A stretch of 10,292 bases of DNA from Bacillota bacterium (GTDB lineage Bacteria > Bacillota > Clostridia > Clostridiales > Clostridiaceae). Position 1 is the stretch's first letter, and every line of letters begins with the position of its first letter. A program made the translations under genes and the position numbers. The DNA lies in assembly GCA_023417975.1 (NCBI GenBank), contig JAEZDX010000612.1:1-10292 (forward strand). The letters run 5' to 3'. Below the pieces are notes generated by a model. It saw only the letters and a list, made by a program, of their open reading frames with translations, was not told the DNA's origin and made no database searches. Below, one piece after another: positions 1 to 5,728 of this stretch.

Positions 1-211
1 GTATGTTGCCGATTATATAGAACCAACAAGAAGTTATATGGGTGTAGATGAATTAAGAAAGGTTGCATTTGTTAATATTGATGCAGCCGTACTCATGGCA
101 ATTGATAATACTATTAGATTTGTTTTGGATAGAAAGCAGCTTCTCCATAATAATACTATAGATGCAAGGAATTATATGCTGATGCAGCTTGGAGGAGAAG
201 CCGTTGGCTAG
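1..211 (+). CDS. yqeK: YqeK-type HD-domain Ap4A hydrolase, 3' end only
   Basis: This is the C-terminal 69 residues of a reading frame that enters the window open (first full codon at base 2, stop TAG at 209-211). The peptide starts YVADYIEPTR and carries GVDELRKVA, a DAAVLMAIDNTIRF segment and DARNYML. This pattern is typical of the end of YqeK, the HD-superfamily symmetrical diadenosine tetraphosphate hydrolase that splits Ap4A into two ADP. The HD metal-binding residues would lie upstream, outside the window, so catalytic competence cannot be judged here. In Bacillota yqeK usually follows nadD and precedes an LCP-family gene. The LCP neighbour is present here and its start overlaps this gene by 8 bases, suggesting translational coupling. 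The family call rests on recognition of the C-terminal pattern, not on a search. Confidence 0.85.
   Translation, partial: YVADYIEPTRSYMGVDELRKVAFVNIDAAVLMAIDNTIRFVLDRKQLLHNNTIDARNYMLMQLGGEAVG
191..197 (+). promoter_or_regulatory. Ribosome binding site deciding the LCP gene start
   Basis: GGAGGAG lies inside the yqeK coding sequence, 6 bases before TTG 204. An upstream in-frame TTG at 189 overlaps this site and has no site of its own, so 204 is preferred. Confidence 0.75.
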
Positions 212-1130
212 AAATAAACAGCTGAAAAATATCGGGTTTGTATTATTATGTTTTTTGATTGTTGCAGTAAGCGGTTTGACCTATGGAGGAGTTAAGTTTT
301 ATCAATATTTAAATAAATTCAATACCGGAAGTAATGTACTTAAGCCGGATAGGGTTAAGGATGATAACACGCCGGTAAATATACTTTTAATGGGTATGGA
401 CATCGGGGATGGAAGCAGTAAATCCAATAGAAATAAAAGAACTGACACGTTAATGCTTATAAATTATAAATACAAGGAAAATAAGATAAATATTATTTCT
501 ATTCCAAGAGATACATTAATTCAAGTAAATGGGAAAAATGAAAAAATAAATGCTGCAAATGTACTAGGGGGAGTGCCATGGGTGGTAGAATCTGTGGAAC
601 AGCTTCTAGGCCTTAATGTAAATTATTATGGAATGGTTAATTATGAGGGCTTCAGAAATATTATCGATGTAATTGGCGGAGTCGATATTGTAATAAAAAA
701 CAATATGGATTATGATGATATTACTCAAAATTTGCACATCCATTTTACAAAAGGCGAAAAGGTGCATTTGGATGGTGAAAAGGCAGAAGAATTTTTCAGG
801 TGGAGAAAAAACAATGACGGAACAGGTTTGGCTATGGGAGACTTGGATCGAATAGAAAATCAACATGTATTTATGTCAAAGGTGTTTGAGAAAATGACAG
901 ACGCTTCTATCATTCCTAAAATACCGAAGATATTGGATATACTGCCTCAATATATTGAAACAAATATGAGTGGCAGCGATATTTTAAAATATGGTCTATC
1001 TCTCAAGGACGTTAAATCTGATGACTTGGTTATGAAAACTCTGAAAGGTGATGTGCAGTACATAAACGGAATTTCTTATTTTATTTATGATGAGTCTAAA
1101 AATAAGGATATAGCAATCCTTTTGAAATAA
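204..1130 (+). CDS. LytR-CpsA-Psr (LCP) family cell-wall glycopolymer ligase
   Basis: LCP proteins act on the outer face of the membrane and transfer undecaprenyl-linked glycopolymers (teichoic acid or capsule type) onto peptidoglycan. The 308-residue product has a short basic N-terminus, one membrane segment (about residues 10-30) and then an extracellular LCP domain (about 58-230). Family residues are visible: R79-T-D81-T, I-P-R102-D103-T, a GGVDI turn, the arginine pair in F-F-R199-W-R201, and G-D213-L-D-R216-I-E-N-Q220; these line the polyprenyl-phosphate pocket in known structures. TTG 204 is chosen for its ribosome binding site. It overlaps the yqeK stop by 8 bases and ends 24 bases before ridA, so it is probably cotranscribed with both. 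In many Bacillota rsfS follows this gene; here it does not. Which polymer it ligates cannot be told. Confidence 0.9.
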   Translation: MARNKQLKNIGFVLLCFLIVAVSGLTYGGVKFYQYLNKFNTGSNVLKPDRVKDDNTPVNILLMGMDIGDGSSKSNRNKRTDTLMLINYKYKENKINIISIPRDTLIQVNGKNEKINAANVLGGVPWVVESVEQLLGLNVNYYGMVNYEGFRNIIDVIGGVDIVIKNNMDYDDITQNLHIHFTKGEKVHLDGEKAEEFFRWRKNNDGTGLAMGDLDRIENQHVFMSKVFEKMTDASIIPKIPKILDILPQYIETNMSGSDILKYGLSLKDVKSDDLVMKTLKGDVQYINGISYFIYDESKNKDIAILLK

Positions 1131-1139
1131 TTAGTATTT

Positions 1140-1145
1140 AAGGAG
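1140..1145 (+). promoter_or_regulatory. Ribosome binding site deciding the ridA start
   Basis: AAGGAG abuts ATG 1146 with no spacer, which is too close to use. TTG 1155 has a normal 9-base spacing and gives a protein whose numbering matches the RidA family, so TTG is preferred. Confidence 0.7.
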
Positions 1146-1154
1146 ATGGGAGAT

Positions 1155-1535
1155 TTGAAGGAAGTAATTAAAACTGAAAAGGCACCGGCGGCAATTGGTC
1201 CGTATTCTCAAGGAATAAGGAGTGGAAACCTTGTATTTACGTCAGGTCAACTGCCAATAGATATGAGCTCCGGAAATCTTGTTCAAGATGATATTAAGAA
1301 AGCTACAGCTGCGTCCTTGGAAAATGTGAAGGCAATATTGGAAGCTTCTGGAGCAGACCTAAGCAAGGTTATAAAGGTTGTAATATTTTTAAAGGATATG
1401 AATGATTTTGTTCCTATGAATGAAGTATATGGACAATATTTTATAGATGCACAGCCTGCACGTTCCTGTGTTCAAGTAGCGAGATTACCTAAGGATGCTT
1501 TAATTGAGATTGAAGCAATTGCAGTATTAGACTAA
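1155..1535 (+). CDS. ridA: RidA family 2-iminobutanoate/2-iminopropanoate deaminase
   Basis: RidA (YjgF/YER057c/UK114) hydrolyses reactive enamine/imine intermediates released by PLP enzymes such as threonine dehydratase, giving 2-ketoacids and ammonia, and so protects PLP enzymes in the cytoplasm. From TTG 1155 the product is 126 residues, close to the family norm of about 128. The N-terminal TEKAPAAIGPYSQ block, the FTSGQLP block and the C-terminal ARSCVQVARLP...IEIEAIAV block are all present. Active-site residues are in place: Tyr17, Ser30, the carboxylate-binding Arg103 and Glu118, matching the E. coli pattern with Arg105 and Glu120. The ATG at 1146 is an alternative start three residues longer. 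The gene touches the pseudouridine synthase gene (stop codon followed immediately by ATG), so the two are probably translated together, although no functional tie is evident. Confidence 0.95.
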   Translation: MKEVIKTEKAPAAIGPYSQGIRSGNLVFTSGQLPIDMSSGNLVQDDIKKATAASLENVKAILEASGADLSKVIKVVIFLKDMNDFVPMNEVYGQYFIDAQPARSCVQVARLPKDALIEIEAIAVLD

Positions 1536-2432
1536 ATGGCAAGTATACTGGAATATAAAATAGAAGAAGAACATAATGGAAAAAAGCTTAGGGACTATTT
1601 AAAATCATATCTTCAGCTTTCTACAAGACTAATCAGAGGAGCGGCTGGAGATGGAAGGATAACTATAGATGGCTCCAGAGTAAAGCTGAATCATGCAATT
1701 AAAACAGGTGAGCTGCTTCGAATTATATTATCAAAGGAAGAAGATCAGAATATTGAACCTGAAGAGATGGATTTAAATATTGTCTTTGAAGATGAAGACA
1801 TAATAGTTATAAATAAACCGCCTTTTACAGTAGTTCATCCTACAAGAAGCCATACACACGGGACTTTGGCTAATGGAGTGCTTCACCATTTCAGAAGCAA
1901 TGATGAAAGCTGCATAGTAAGATTGGTTAGCAGACTGGATATGGATACGTCAGGTCTTATCGTCATAGCAAAAAACCAGTTTGCCCACATGTTTTTAGCT
2001 GGAGAAATGGAAAGAAACACCTTCAAAAAGGGATATACAGCTGTAATTTGGGGAAATATGAAAGAAGAAAAGGGAACAATAGATTTACCTATTTATAGAC
2101 AGGGCCCAGAATCCATAAAAAGAATTGAAGATGAAAGAGGACAGGAAAGTATAACTCATTTCCAAGTCATGGAGCATCTTAAAGAAGCGGATGTAATAAG
2201 GCTTCAGTTGGAAACAGGAAGAACCCATCAGATCAGGGTTCATTTAAGTCATTTAGGCCATCCAATTATTGGTGATTCGCTTTACGGCAGAGGTGAAGAA
2301 GAGAACTTGATGAATAGGCAGGCGCTTCACGCCAGTTATATTTCATTTACTCATCCAAGGAAGAAAGAACTTATAGAATTAAGTTGTCCACTGCCGGAAG
2401 ATATAAACAACTTGATTGAAGCATTGAAATAA
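1536..2432 (+). CDS. RluA/RluD family RNA pseudouridine synthase
   Basis: This enzyme isomerises uridine to pseudouridine in structured RNA, most likely rRNA. The 298-residue product has an N-terminal S4 RNA-binding domain (about residues 13-65), then the RluA catalytic domain. It opens with FEDEDIIVINKPPFTVVHPT and carries the family signature R-L-V-S-R-L-D135-M-D-T-S-G-L, in which Asp135 is the catalytic nucleophile. It also has the substrate-site block LETGRTHQIRVHLSHLGHPI followed by GDSLYG (225-251). It begins on the base after the ridA stop (TAAATG) with no convincing ribosome binding site, so initiation probably depends on ribosomes ending ridA. Its own stop codon is part of the terminator stem. 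Bacillota usually carry several paralogues of this family (RluD, YhcT, YjbO types), so the modified position cannot be assigned. Confidence 0.93.
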   Translation: MASILEYKIEEEHNGKKLRDYLKSYLQLSTRLIRGAAGDGRITIDGSRVKLNHAIKTGELLRIILSKEEDQNIEPEEMDLNIVFEDEDIIVINKPPFTVVHPTRSHTHGTLANGVLHHFRSNDESCIVRLVSRLDMDTSGLIVIAKNQFAHMFLAGEMERNTFKKGYTAVIWGNMKEEKGTIDLPIYRQGPESIKRIEDERGQESITHFQVMEHLKEADVIRLQLETGRTHQIRVHLSHLGHPIIGDSLYGRGEEENLMNRQALHASYISFTHPRKKELIELSCPLPEDINNLIEALK

Positions 2433-2460
2433 GGAGCAGGAATTATAGCCTGCTCCTTTT
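2431..2460. terminator. Bidirectional intrinsic terminator between convergent genes
   Basis: A perfect 10-bp stem, AAGGAGCAGG (2431-2440) with CCTGCTCCTT (2449-2458), has an 8-base loop and runs into TTTTG on the + strand, with more T further on (ATTTTT). The + strand stop TAA (2430-2432) overlaps the left arm. The minus-strand gene stop (2443-2445) sits in the loop. The minus-strand side has a weaker T tail, so termination in that direction is less certain. Confidence 0.85.
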
Positions 2461-3708
2461 GTTATAAAATTTTTGGCTGAGAAATCCTTTGTATTTAATC
2501 GATAATACAATAAGTAATATGGCTGCAGCTCCGAGTAAAACTTGGTGCACATTATTTGAAGGCTTATTTGCGGAGGTTAATGACATAGATGCGGATGCTA
2601 TTTTTACTTTATGCTCGGAACCGCTGAGTATATCAATAGTTCCAATGCTGTTACCGTTCTTTATAATATTTGCGGTACCTATTTTAGCCCCCAACTCTAA
2701 AGAATTATTATTTATATAATCCGTATTGAGCTTTAAGTTGCATGTGGGAATTGAAGTATCGCTTTTATTTGACGTATAAAAGAAATTGTCCCCGGCTAAT
2801 ACCTTAATTGAAGTCCCATCGTTTAGAATAAAGTCTTCCAGCTTACTATTTTTATTTAACAGATTTTTAGTTTGAAAATTATTAAAGCCATAATCAAGAA
2901 GTCTGATAGTATCCCTATAGCTATCGGAAGTATTATCATGTACAAGAGCAACTATCATTATTTGACCGTCCCTTTGCGCTGCTGCTACATAGGAATGCTG
3001 TGATTCGGTAGTATAGCCCGTTTTCCCCGCTAAAGCACCTTTGTAATAATATTCGGAACTTGGTAAGATGAGCTTGTTTTTGTTCCATATGTAGCGTATT
3101 TCCGGATTTTTATTATTAGGTGCCATTTCGTATGTAAGCGTTGAAGCTATTTTCAAATATTCCGGGTATTTAATCAATTCCTTTAATATTAGAGCCATAT
3201 CCTTTGAGGAGGTTTTGTGATTTTTATCATATAAGCCGCTTGGATTGACAAAGTTTGAACTTGTACATCCAAGCTGTTTCGCTCTTTCATTCATTAATGC
3301 GGCGAACTTTTCCTTTGTACCTGAAATATGCTCAGCAAGTGCATCAGCACAGTCATTACCCGATTGTAAATTAAGTCCGTATAATAAATCTCTTACAGAA
3401 GCTTGTTCATCGGCCAGCAAAGCGATTGAGCTTCCTTCTGCATTTGGCGGATTCTTGCCTACGGTAACAATGTCGTCCAAATTACAATTCTCAAAAGCCA
3501 ACAAAGTAGTTAGAATTTTTGTTGTAGATGCAGGAGGATAAGATCCATCAGGATTTTTTGAATATATTATCTCTCCAGTAATACCATTCATTAAAACAGC
3601 ACTATCCGCAGAAGGTACCGGAGCACTCATGTCAGCTTTAACAGTTAACTTGACTGTATTTAAGGTTAACAGTAAAACACCTAAAAATATACCTACTCTC
3701 TTTATCAT
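2443..3708 (-). CDS. Secreted D-alanyl-D-alanine carboxypeptidase (PBP5/DacF-type, peptidase S11)
   Basis: This penicillin-binding protein trims the terminal D-Ala from peptidoglycan stem peptides outside the membrane. The 421-residue product starts at ATG 3708, with AAGGAG (3715-3720 on the complement) 6 bases upstream. A TTG at 3732 would be 8 residues longer but puts that site inside the gene. A signal peptide covers about residues 1-25 (ending VKA before DMSAP). The S11 catalytic motifs are intact: S61-T-T-K64, S116-G-N118 and K229-T-G231. A PBP5 C-terminal beta domain follows (about 290-372). The protein ends with a hydrophobic segment (about 388-403) and a basic tail, so it is anchored by a true membrane segment rather than an amphipathic helix. 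It is divergent from comEA and convergent with the pseudouridine synthase gene. I leave the symbol open because dacA and dacF types cannot be told apart here. Confidence 0.93.
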   Translation of the reverse strand: MIKRVGIFLGVLLLTLNTVKLTVKADMSAPVPSADSAVLMNGITGEIIYSKNPDGSYPPASTTKILTTLLAFENCNLDDIVTVGKNPPNAEGSSIALLADEQASVRDLLYGLNLQSGNDCADALAEHISGTKEKFAALMNERAKQLGCTSSNFVNPSGLYDKNHKTSSKDMALILKELIKYPEYLKIASTLTYEMAPNNKNPEIRYIWNKNKLILPSSEYYYKGALAGKTGYTTESQHSYVAAAQRDGQIMIVALVHDNTSDSYRDTIRLLDYGFNNFQTKNLLNKNSKLEDFILNDGTSIKVLAGDNFFYTSNKSDTSIPTCNLKLNTDYINNNSLELGAKIGTANIIKNGNSIGTIDILSGSEHKVKIASASMSLTSANKPSNNVHQVLLGAAAILLIVLSIKYKGFLSQKFYNKRSRL

Positions 3709-3851
3709 AGAAATCTCCTTGTTTCCATACAAACATAATAGTCAAATCTATTATTCCCCAATAGAAGTCTCATATATGTAATTTTTACAAAATTCGATTT
3801 TGATGAAATTATAATTCAGTGAGTATAAACTTCGGAAGCATTGAAATGCAA

Positions 3852-3877
3852 CTGATGAAAAAGATTACATTCATCGG
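3852..3877. repeat. Imperfect inverted repeat upstream of comEA
   Basis: CTGATGAA (3852-3859) pairs with TTCATCGG (3870-3877), 8 bp with one G-T pair and a 10-base loop. No T run follows, so it is not a terminator. It could be an operator or leader structure. Its position about 50 bases before the candidate comEA -35 fits an upstream regulator site, but short repeats of this size arise by chance in A/T-rich DNA. Confidence 0.35.
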
Positions 3878-3923
3878 ATATAAAGCAGTATATCAAAAAA
3901 TGTGTTTTTATGCGATAGTTTTT

Positions 3924-3952
3924 TTGCAAATTGGCAATAATTCATAAATAAT
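3924..3952 (+). promoter_or_regulatory. comEA: Candidate sigma-A-like promoter for comEA
   Basis: TTGCAA (3924-3929) and AATAAT (3947-3952) are separated by 17 bases and lie about 33 bases before the TTG start. They match the TTGACA/TATAAT consensus at 4 and 5 of 6 positions. An overlapping TTGGCA (3931-3936) is a closer -35 match but has a poorer -10. Candidate only, since such A/T-rich DNA offers many near matches. Confidence 0.35.
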
Positions 3953-3971
3953 TAATCTTTACTTTTTTATT

Positions 3972-3976
3972 GGGAG
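3972..3976 (+). promoter_or_regulatory. comEA: Ribosome binding site deciding the comEA start
   Basis: GGGAG lies 8 bases before TTG 3985. The alternative TTG at 3970 overlaps the site itself and has none of its own, so TTG 3985 is preferred. Confidence 0.65.
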
Positions 3977-3984
3977 TGAATTCA

Positions 3985-4602
3985 TTGAAAAAGAAAAATA
4001 AATTGATAGGTTCTATTATTATCGCCATCGTATTTTTAGTATTTACTGCAGCAGGTTTCATTAAAGCAAATAAACAAGAAAATTATGATGATATATTTGC
4101 TGAAGCGAAAACGTCTGAAACTATAAGTAAAAATACTGCAACCTCGGAAGTAACGGGAAGCAGTAATAAGTATGTAAAGGTAGAGATAAAAGGAGAAATC
4201 CTTAAACCGGGAGTATATAGTATGAATAGTGGAAGCAGACTGGAGGACTTGATTGAAAAGGCAGGTGGTTTAACAGAAAAAGCAGATAAAAACAAGTTAC
4301 CGAGTTTGGCGAAAAAGCTCAAAGATGAAGAATGCATAATAATTCCGGATAAGACAAACCCAACAGCAGCAGTGCCTGCTTTAAATGCAAACTCGGGCAG
4401 TGAAGGCGATTTAATAAATATTAATACAGCTGAAAAAGAAGATTTGGAGAAAATTCCTGGAGTGGGGCCTGTGACAGCCCAGAAAATTATAGATTACAGA
4501 GAAGGCCACGGCACTTTTAACAAAATAGATGATATGAAAAATATAAGCGGAATTGGAGAGAAGACCTTCGAAAAGATGAAAGACAAAATAACTGTAGACT
4601 AA
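3985..4602 (+). CDS. comEA: ComEA, membrane-anchored DNA receptor for competence
   Basis: ComEA binds incoming double-stranded DNA outside the membrane and hands it to the ComEC channel. The 205-residue product (TTG start) has a lysine-rich N-terminus, one membrane segment (about residues 7-26), a polar linker, a SLBB-type domain (about 63-121, VEIKGEILKPGVYSMNSGSR... to CIIIPD) and a C-terminal helix-hairpin-helix DNA-binding domain (about 145-203). That domain opens ININTAEKEDLEKIPGVG and contains the two hairpins PGVGPVTAQKI and SGIGEKTFEKM. All expected ComEA parts are present and the length is normal. No terminator separates it from the next gene 66 bases on, so the two may share a transcript. 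In Bacillus comEB and comEC follow directly; here comEC lies almost 4 kb downstream and no comEB (dCMP deaminase-like) gene is seen. Confidence 0.95.
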   Translation: MKKKNKLIGSIIIAIVFLVFTAAGFIKANKQENYDDIFAEAKTSETISKNTATSEVTGSSNKYVKVEIKGEILKPGVYSMNSGSRLEDLIEKAGGLTEKADKNKLPSLAKKLKDEECIIIPDKTNPTAAVPALNANSGSEGDLININTAEKEDLEKIPGVGPVTAQKIIDYREGHGTFNKIDDMKNISGIGEKTFEKMKDKITVD

Positions 4603-4655
4603 TTTAATAAATAGGGAAATGTTTAAATTAATTAGTTTGTGTCAATAATCTTAAT

Positions 4656-4663
4656 AGGAGGTG
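4656..4663 (+). promoter_or_regulatory. Strong ribosome binding site of the HExxH membrane protein gene
   Basis: AGGAGGTG, a near-perfect Shine-Dalgarno sequence, lies 5 bases before ATG 4669. It decides this start over the upstream in-frame GTG at 4639, which would bury it in the coding sequence. Confidence 0.8.
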
Positions 4664-4668
4664 AGGAC

Positions 4669-5217
4669 ATGCAGTTTAAGTATTCATGGAAAAACCGTGG
4701 AGCATGTTTAGCATTGTCATATGGAATTTTTTATTTGTTGAGAGGTTATATAAGTGAAACACTGTTTCAATTGCTTTTCAATAATACGGTATGGAATTTA
4801 ACAAATAACCTTATTACGGATACTATACTTTTCTTCGTGATAATATTGATACCAATTTCAATGGTACATGAAAGTATACACGCTATAATGTATAAATTAT
4901 TTGGAGGAAAAGTAAAGTATTCTTTAAGGGGAATTTATATTCATGCCTATGAAGGTTCAAAGCTGCAGTTGAATAGGACAAAGTATCTGATAATTTTAAT
5001 GGTACCGGCTATGATAATTTCTGCTGTATCACTTTTTATTCCCGGTTGGATTGGCAGATTGATCTTTATATTGAACTTATTTAAAAGCACCGGTGATTTA
5101 GTGAAAGCGGCATATCTATGCAAAACAACAAGTACAGCAAAAATTGTGGACAGAAAAGATGGTTTCGAGACTTCTAAAGCCCAAGAAGCTGTACAGATGA
5201 CCTTCGAGAATATATAG
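4669..5217 (+). CDS. Small HExxH integral membrane protein, DUF3267/M50-like putative metalloprotease
   Basis: The 182-residue product has about four hydrophobic segments (roughly residues 11-27, 50-66, 107-124 and 126-138). A zinc-protease motif H67-E-S-I-H71 sits just after the second segment and is followed by AIMYKLFGG. Near the last segment is N136-L-F-K-S-T-G-D143-L, whose Asp is placed where DUF3267 and M50 family proteins carry their third metal ligand. This gives all the elements of a minimal intramembrane zincin, so proteolysis in or at the membrane is plausible, but no substrate is known. There is no PDZ or CBS domain. The protein follows comEA by 66 bases without a terminator and could process a competence or envelope protein; that is inference. 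A non-catalytic role remains possible. The family call rests on motif order, not on a search. Confidence 0.7.
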   Translation: MQFKYSWKNRGACLALSYGIFYLLRGYISETLFQLLFNNTVWNLTNNLITDTILFFVIILIPISMVHESIHAIMYKLFGGKVKYSLRGIYIHAYEGSKLQLNRTKYLIILMVPAMIISAVSLFIPGWIGRLIFILNLFKSTGDLVKAAYLCKTTSTAKIVDRKDGFETSKAQEAVQMTFENI

Positions 5218-5227
5218 AAATTAAGAG

Positions 5228-5293
5228 ATATATAAAGATGCGTGAGCGTACATTTTAATTAGCTAATGCTTGAACTCACACATCTTTATATAT
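5228..5293. repeat. Long inverted repeat just after the HExxH gene
   Basis: Thirteen perfect pairs (ATATATAAAGATG 5228-5240 with CATCTTTATATAT 5281-5293) continue, after one C/A mismatch, into GTGAG (5242-5246) with CTCAC (5275-5279). The 28-base loop holds a perfect 10-base palindrome, ATTAGCTAAT (near 5258-5267). It begins 11 bases after a stop codon but no T run follows, so ordinary intrinsic termination is doubtful. Confidence 0.7.
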
Positions 5294-5322
5294 GTATGAA
5301 TATAGCACTATAGCTCTGTAAC

Positions 5323-5390
5323 AAATTAGTGGTGGGTAAAGACTCATGGACAAGCTGAGCCTGTCTATGTGTAACACCTACCACTAATTT
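5323..5390. repeat. Nested two-stem hairpin, possible structured RNA
   Basis: The outer stem is 15 bp (5323-5337 with 5376-5390), with one G-T pair. Inside it a second stem of 8 bp (CATGGACA 5345-5352 with TGTCTATG 5362-5369, again one G-T pair) extends past a T/T mismatch by two more pairs. The G-T pairs suit RNA folding on the + strand. TTTTAT follows the outer arm closely, so it could also end transcription. A 13-codon frame starting at ATG 5346 lies inside but has only a weak upstream site. Confidence 0.6.
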
Positions 5391-5516
5391 TATACATAGC
5401 CTTACTGTGCAGAAAGTTTATATAGTATGCTGAGTCATATTAGGCACATTTAAAATTACGGGGAGTATTATTTAAATAGTCAAAGAAAAAATATATATTT
5501 ATCGTTTCATTAATCA

Positions 5517-5566
5517 ATTAAAATGCCATAACTCATGATTCAACATATGAGTTATGGCATTTTAAT
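5517..5566. terminator. Perfect 20-bp inverted repeat, possible bidirectional terminator
   Basis: ATTAAAATGCCATAACTCAT (5517-5536) is an exact inverted copy of 5547-5566, around a 10-base loop. The core GCCATAACTCAT stem is flanked by an A tract on the left and a T tract on the right, the layout of a two-way intrinsic terminator, although the stem is only modestly G/C. It would insulate the downstream gene from comEA-side transcription. A repeat-element origin is the alternative. Confidence 0.5.
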
Positions 5567-5728
5567 GATAAACGCTTATGGAGCTGTGTACTAACTCATA
5601 AAGAAGCCCTTTAATTAGGGTTAAGAAAATGTTATTATTTACGAAAATATAAACGAAGAATAGATTTAAAGATGAATGTTTATAGATACTAATGAAAGGA
5701 TATACTCATTCTTGCAAGGAGTGGTCTT

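Larger units (their letters stand above)
3709..3984. other. Divergent intergenic spacer between the carboxypeptidase gene and comEA
   Basis: The 276 bases are A/T-rich and contain no plausible gene. They must hold promoters for both directions. A short inverted repeat (TCTATT 3747-3752 with AATAGA 3760-3765) lies in the leader of the minus-strand gene, and a second (3852-3877) and a candidate comEA promoter (3924-3952) are listed separately. No convincing minus-strand promoter could be picked out: TATAAT-like bases on the complement near 3810-3815 lack a good -35 partner. Confidence 0.6.
5218..5728. other. 511-base non-coding region rich in hairpins
   Basis: No reading frame longer than a few tens of codons with a ribosome binding site is seen on either strand. 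The first 350 bases hold three separate strong inverted repeats (5228-5293, 5323-5390, 5517-5566), listed individually. The last 160 bases are A/T-rich leader for the next gene, with a minor CCCT/AGGG repeat at 5607-5620. No confident promoter could be chosen; TTTACG (5638-5643) with TAGATT (5661-5666) at 17 bases is only a weak match. The stretch could hold a structured RNA, the remnant of a small hairpin-type mobile element, or stacked terminators. No known riboswitch core was recognised. Confidence 0.6.

Noticed and set aside
2489..3541. Plus-strand open frames opposite the carboxypeptidase gene (2489-2719 and 3245-3541)
   Set aside because: They are antisense to a well supported gene with intact catalytic motifs, lack ribosome binding sites, and their products resemble no family.
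3838..3849. GCATTGAAATGC palindrome in the comEA upstream region as an operator
   Set aside because: Arms of 5 bases around 2 bases are common by chance in A/T-rich DNA, and there is no second copy.
5346..5387. A 13-codon frame (MDKLSLSMCNTYH) inside the nested hairpin, as a leader or signalling peptide
   Set aside because: Only a weak upstream purine run, very short, and fully contained in the paired arms. The base pattern is better explained by the stem structure.
5607..5620. CCCT/AGGG repeat as a terminator before the ATPase homologue gene
   Set aside because: Only 4 pairs and no T run; likely chance.
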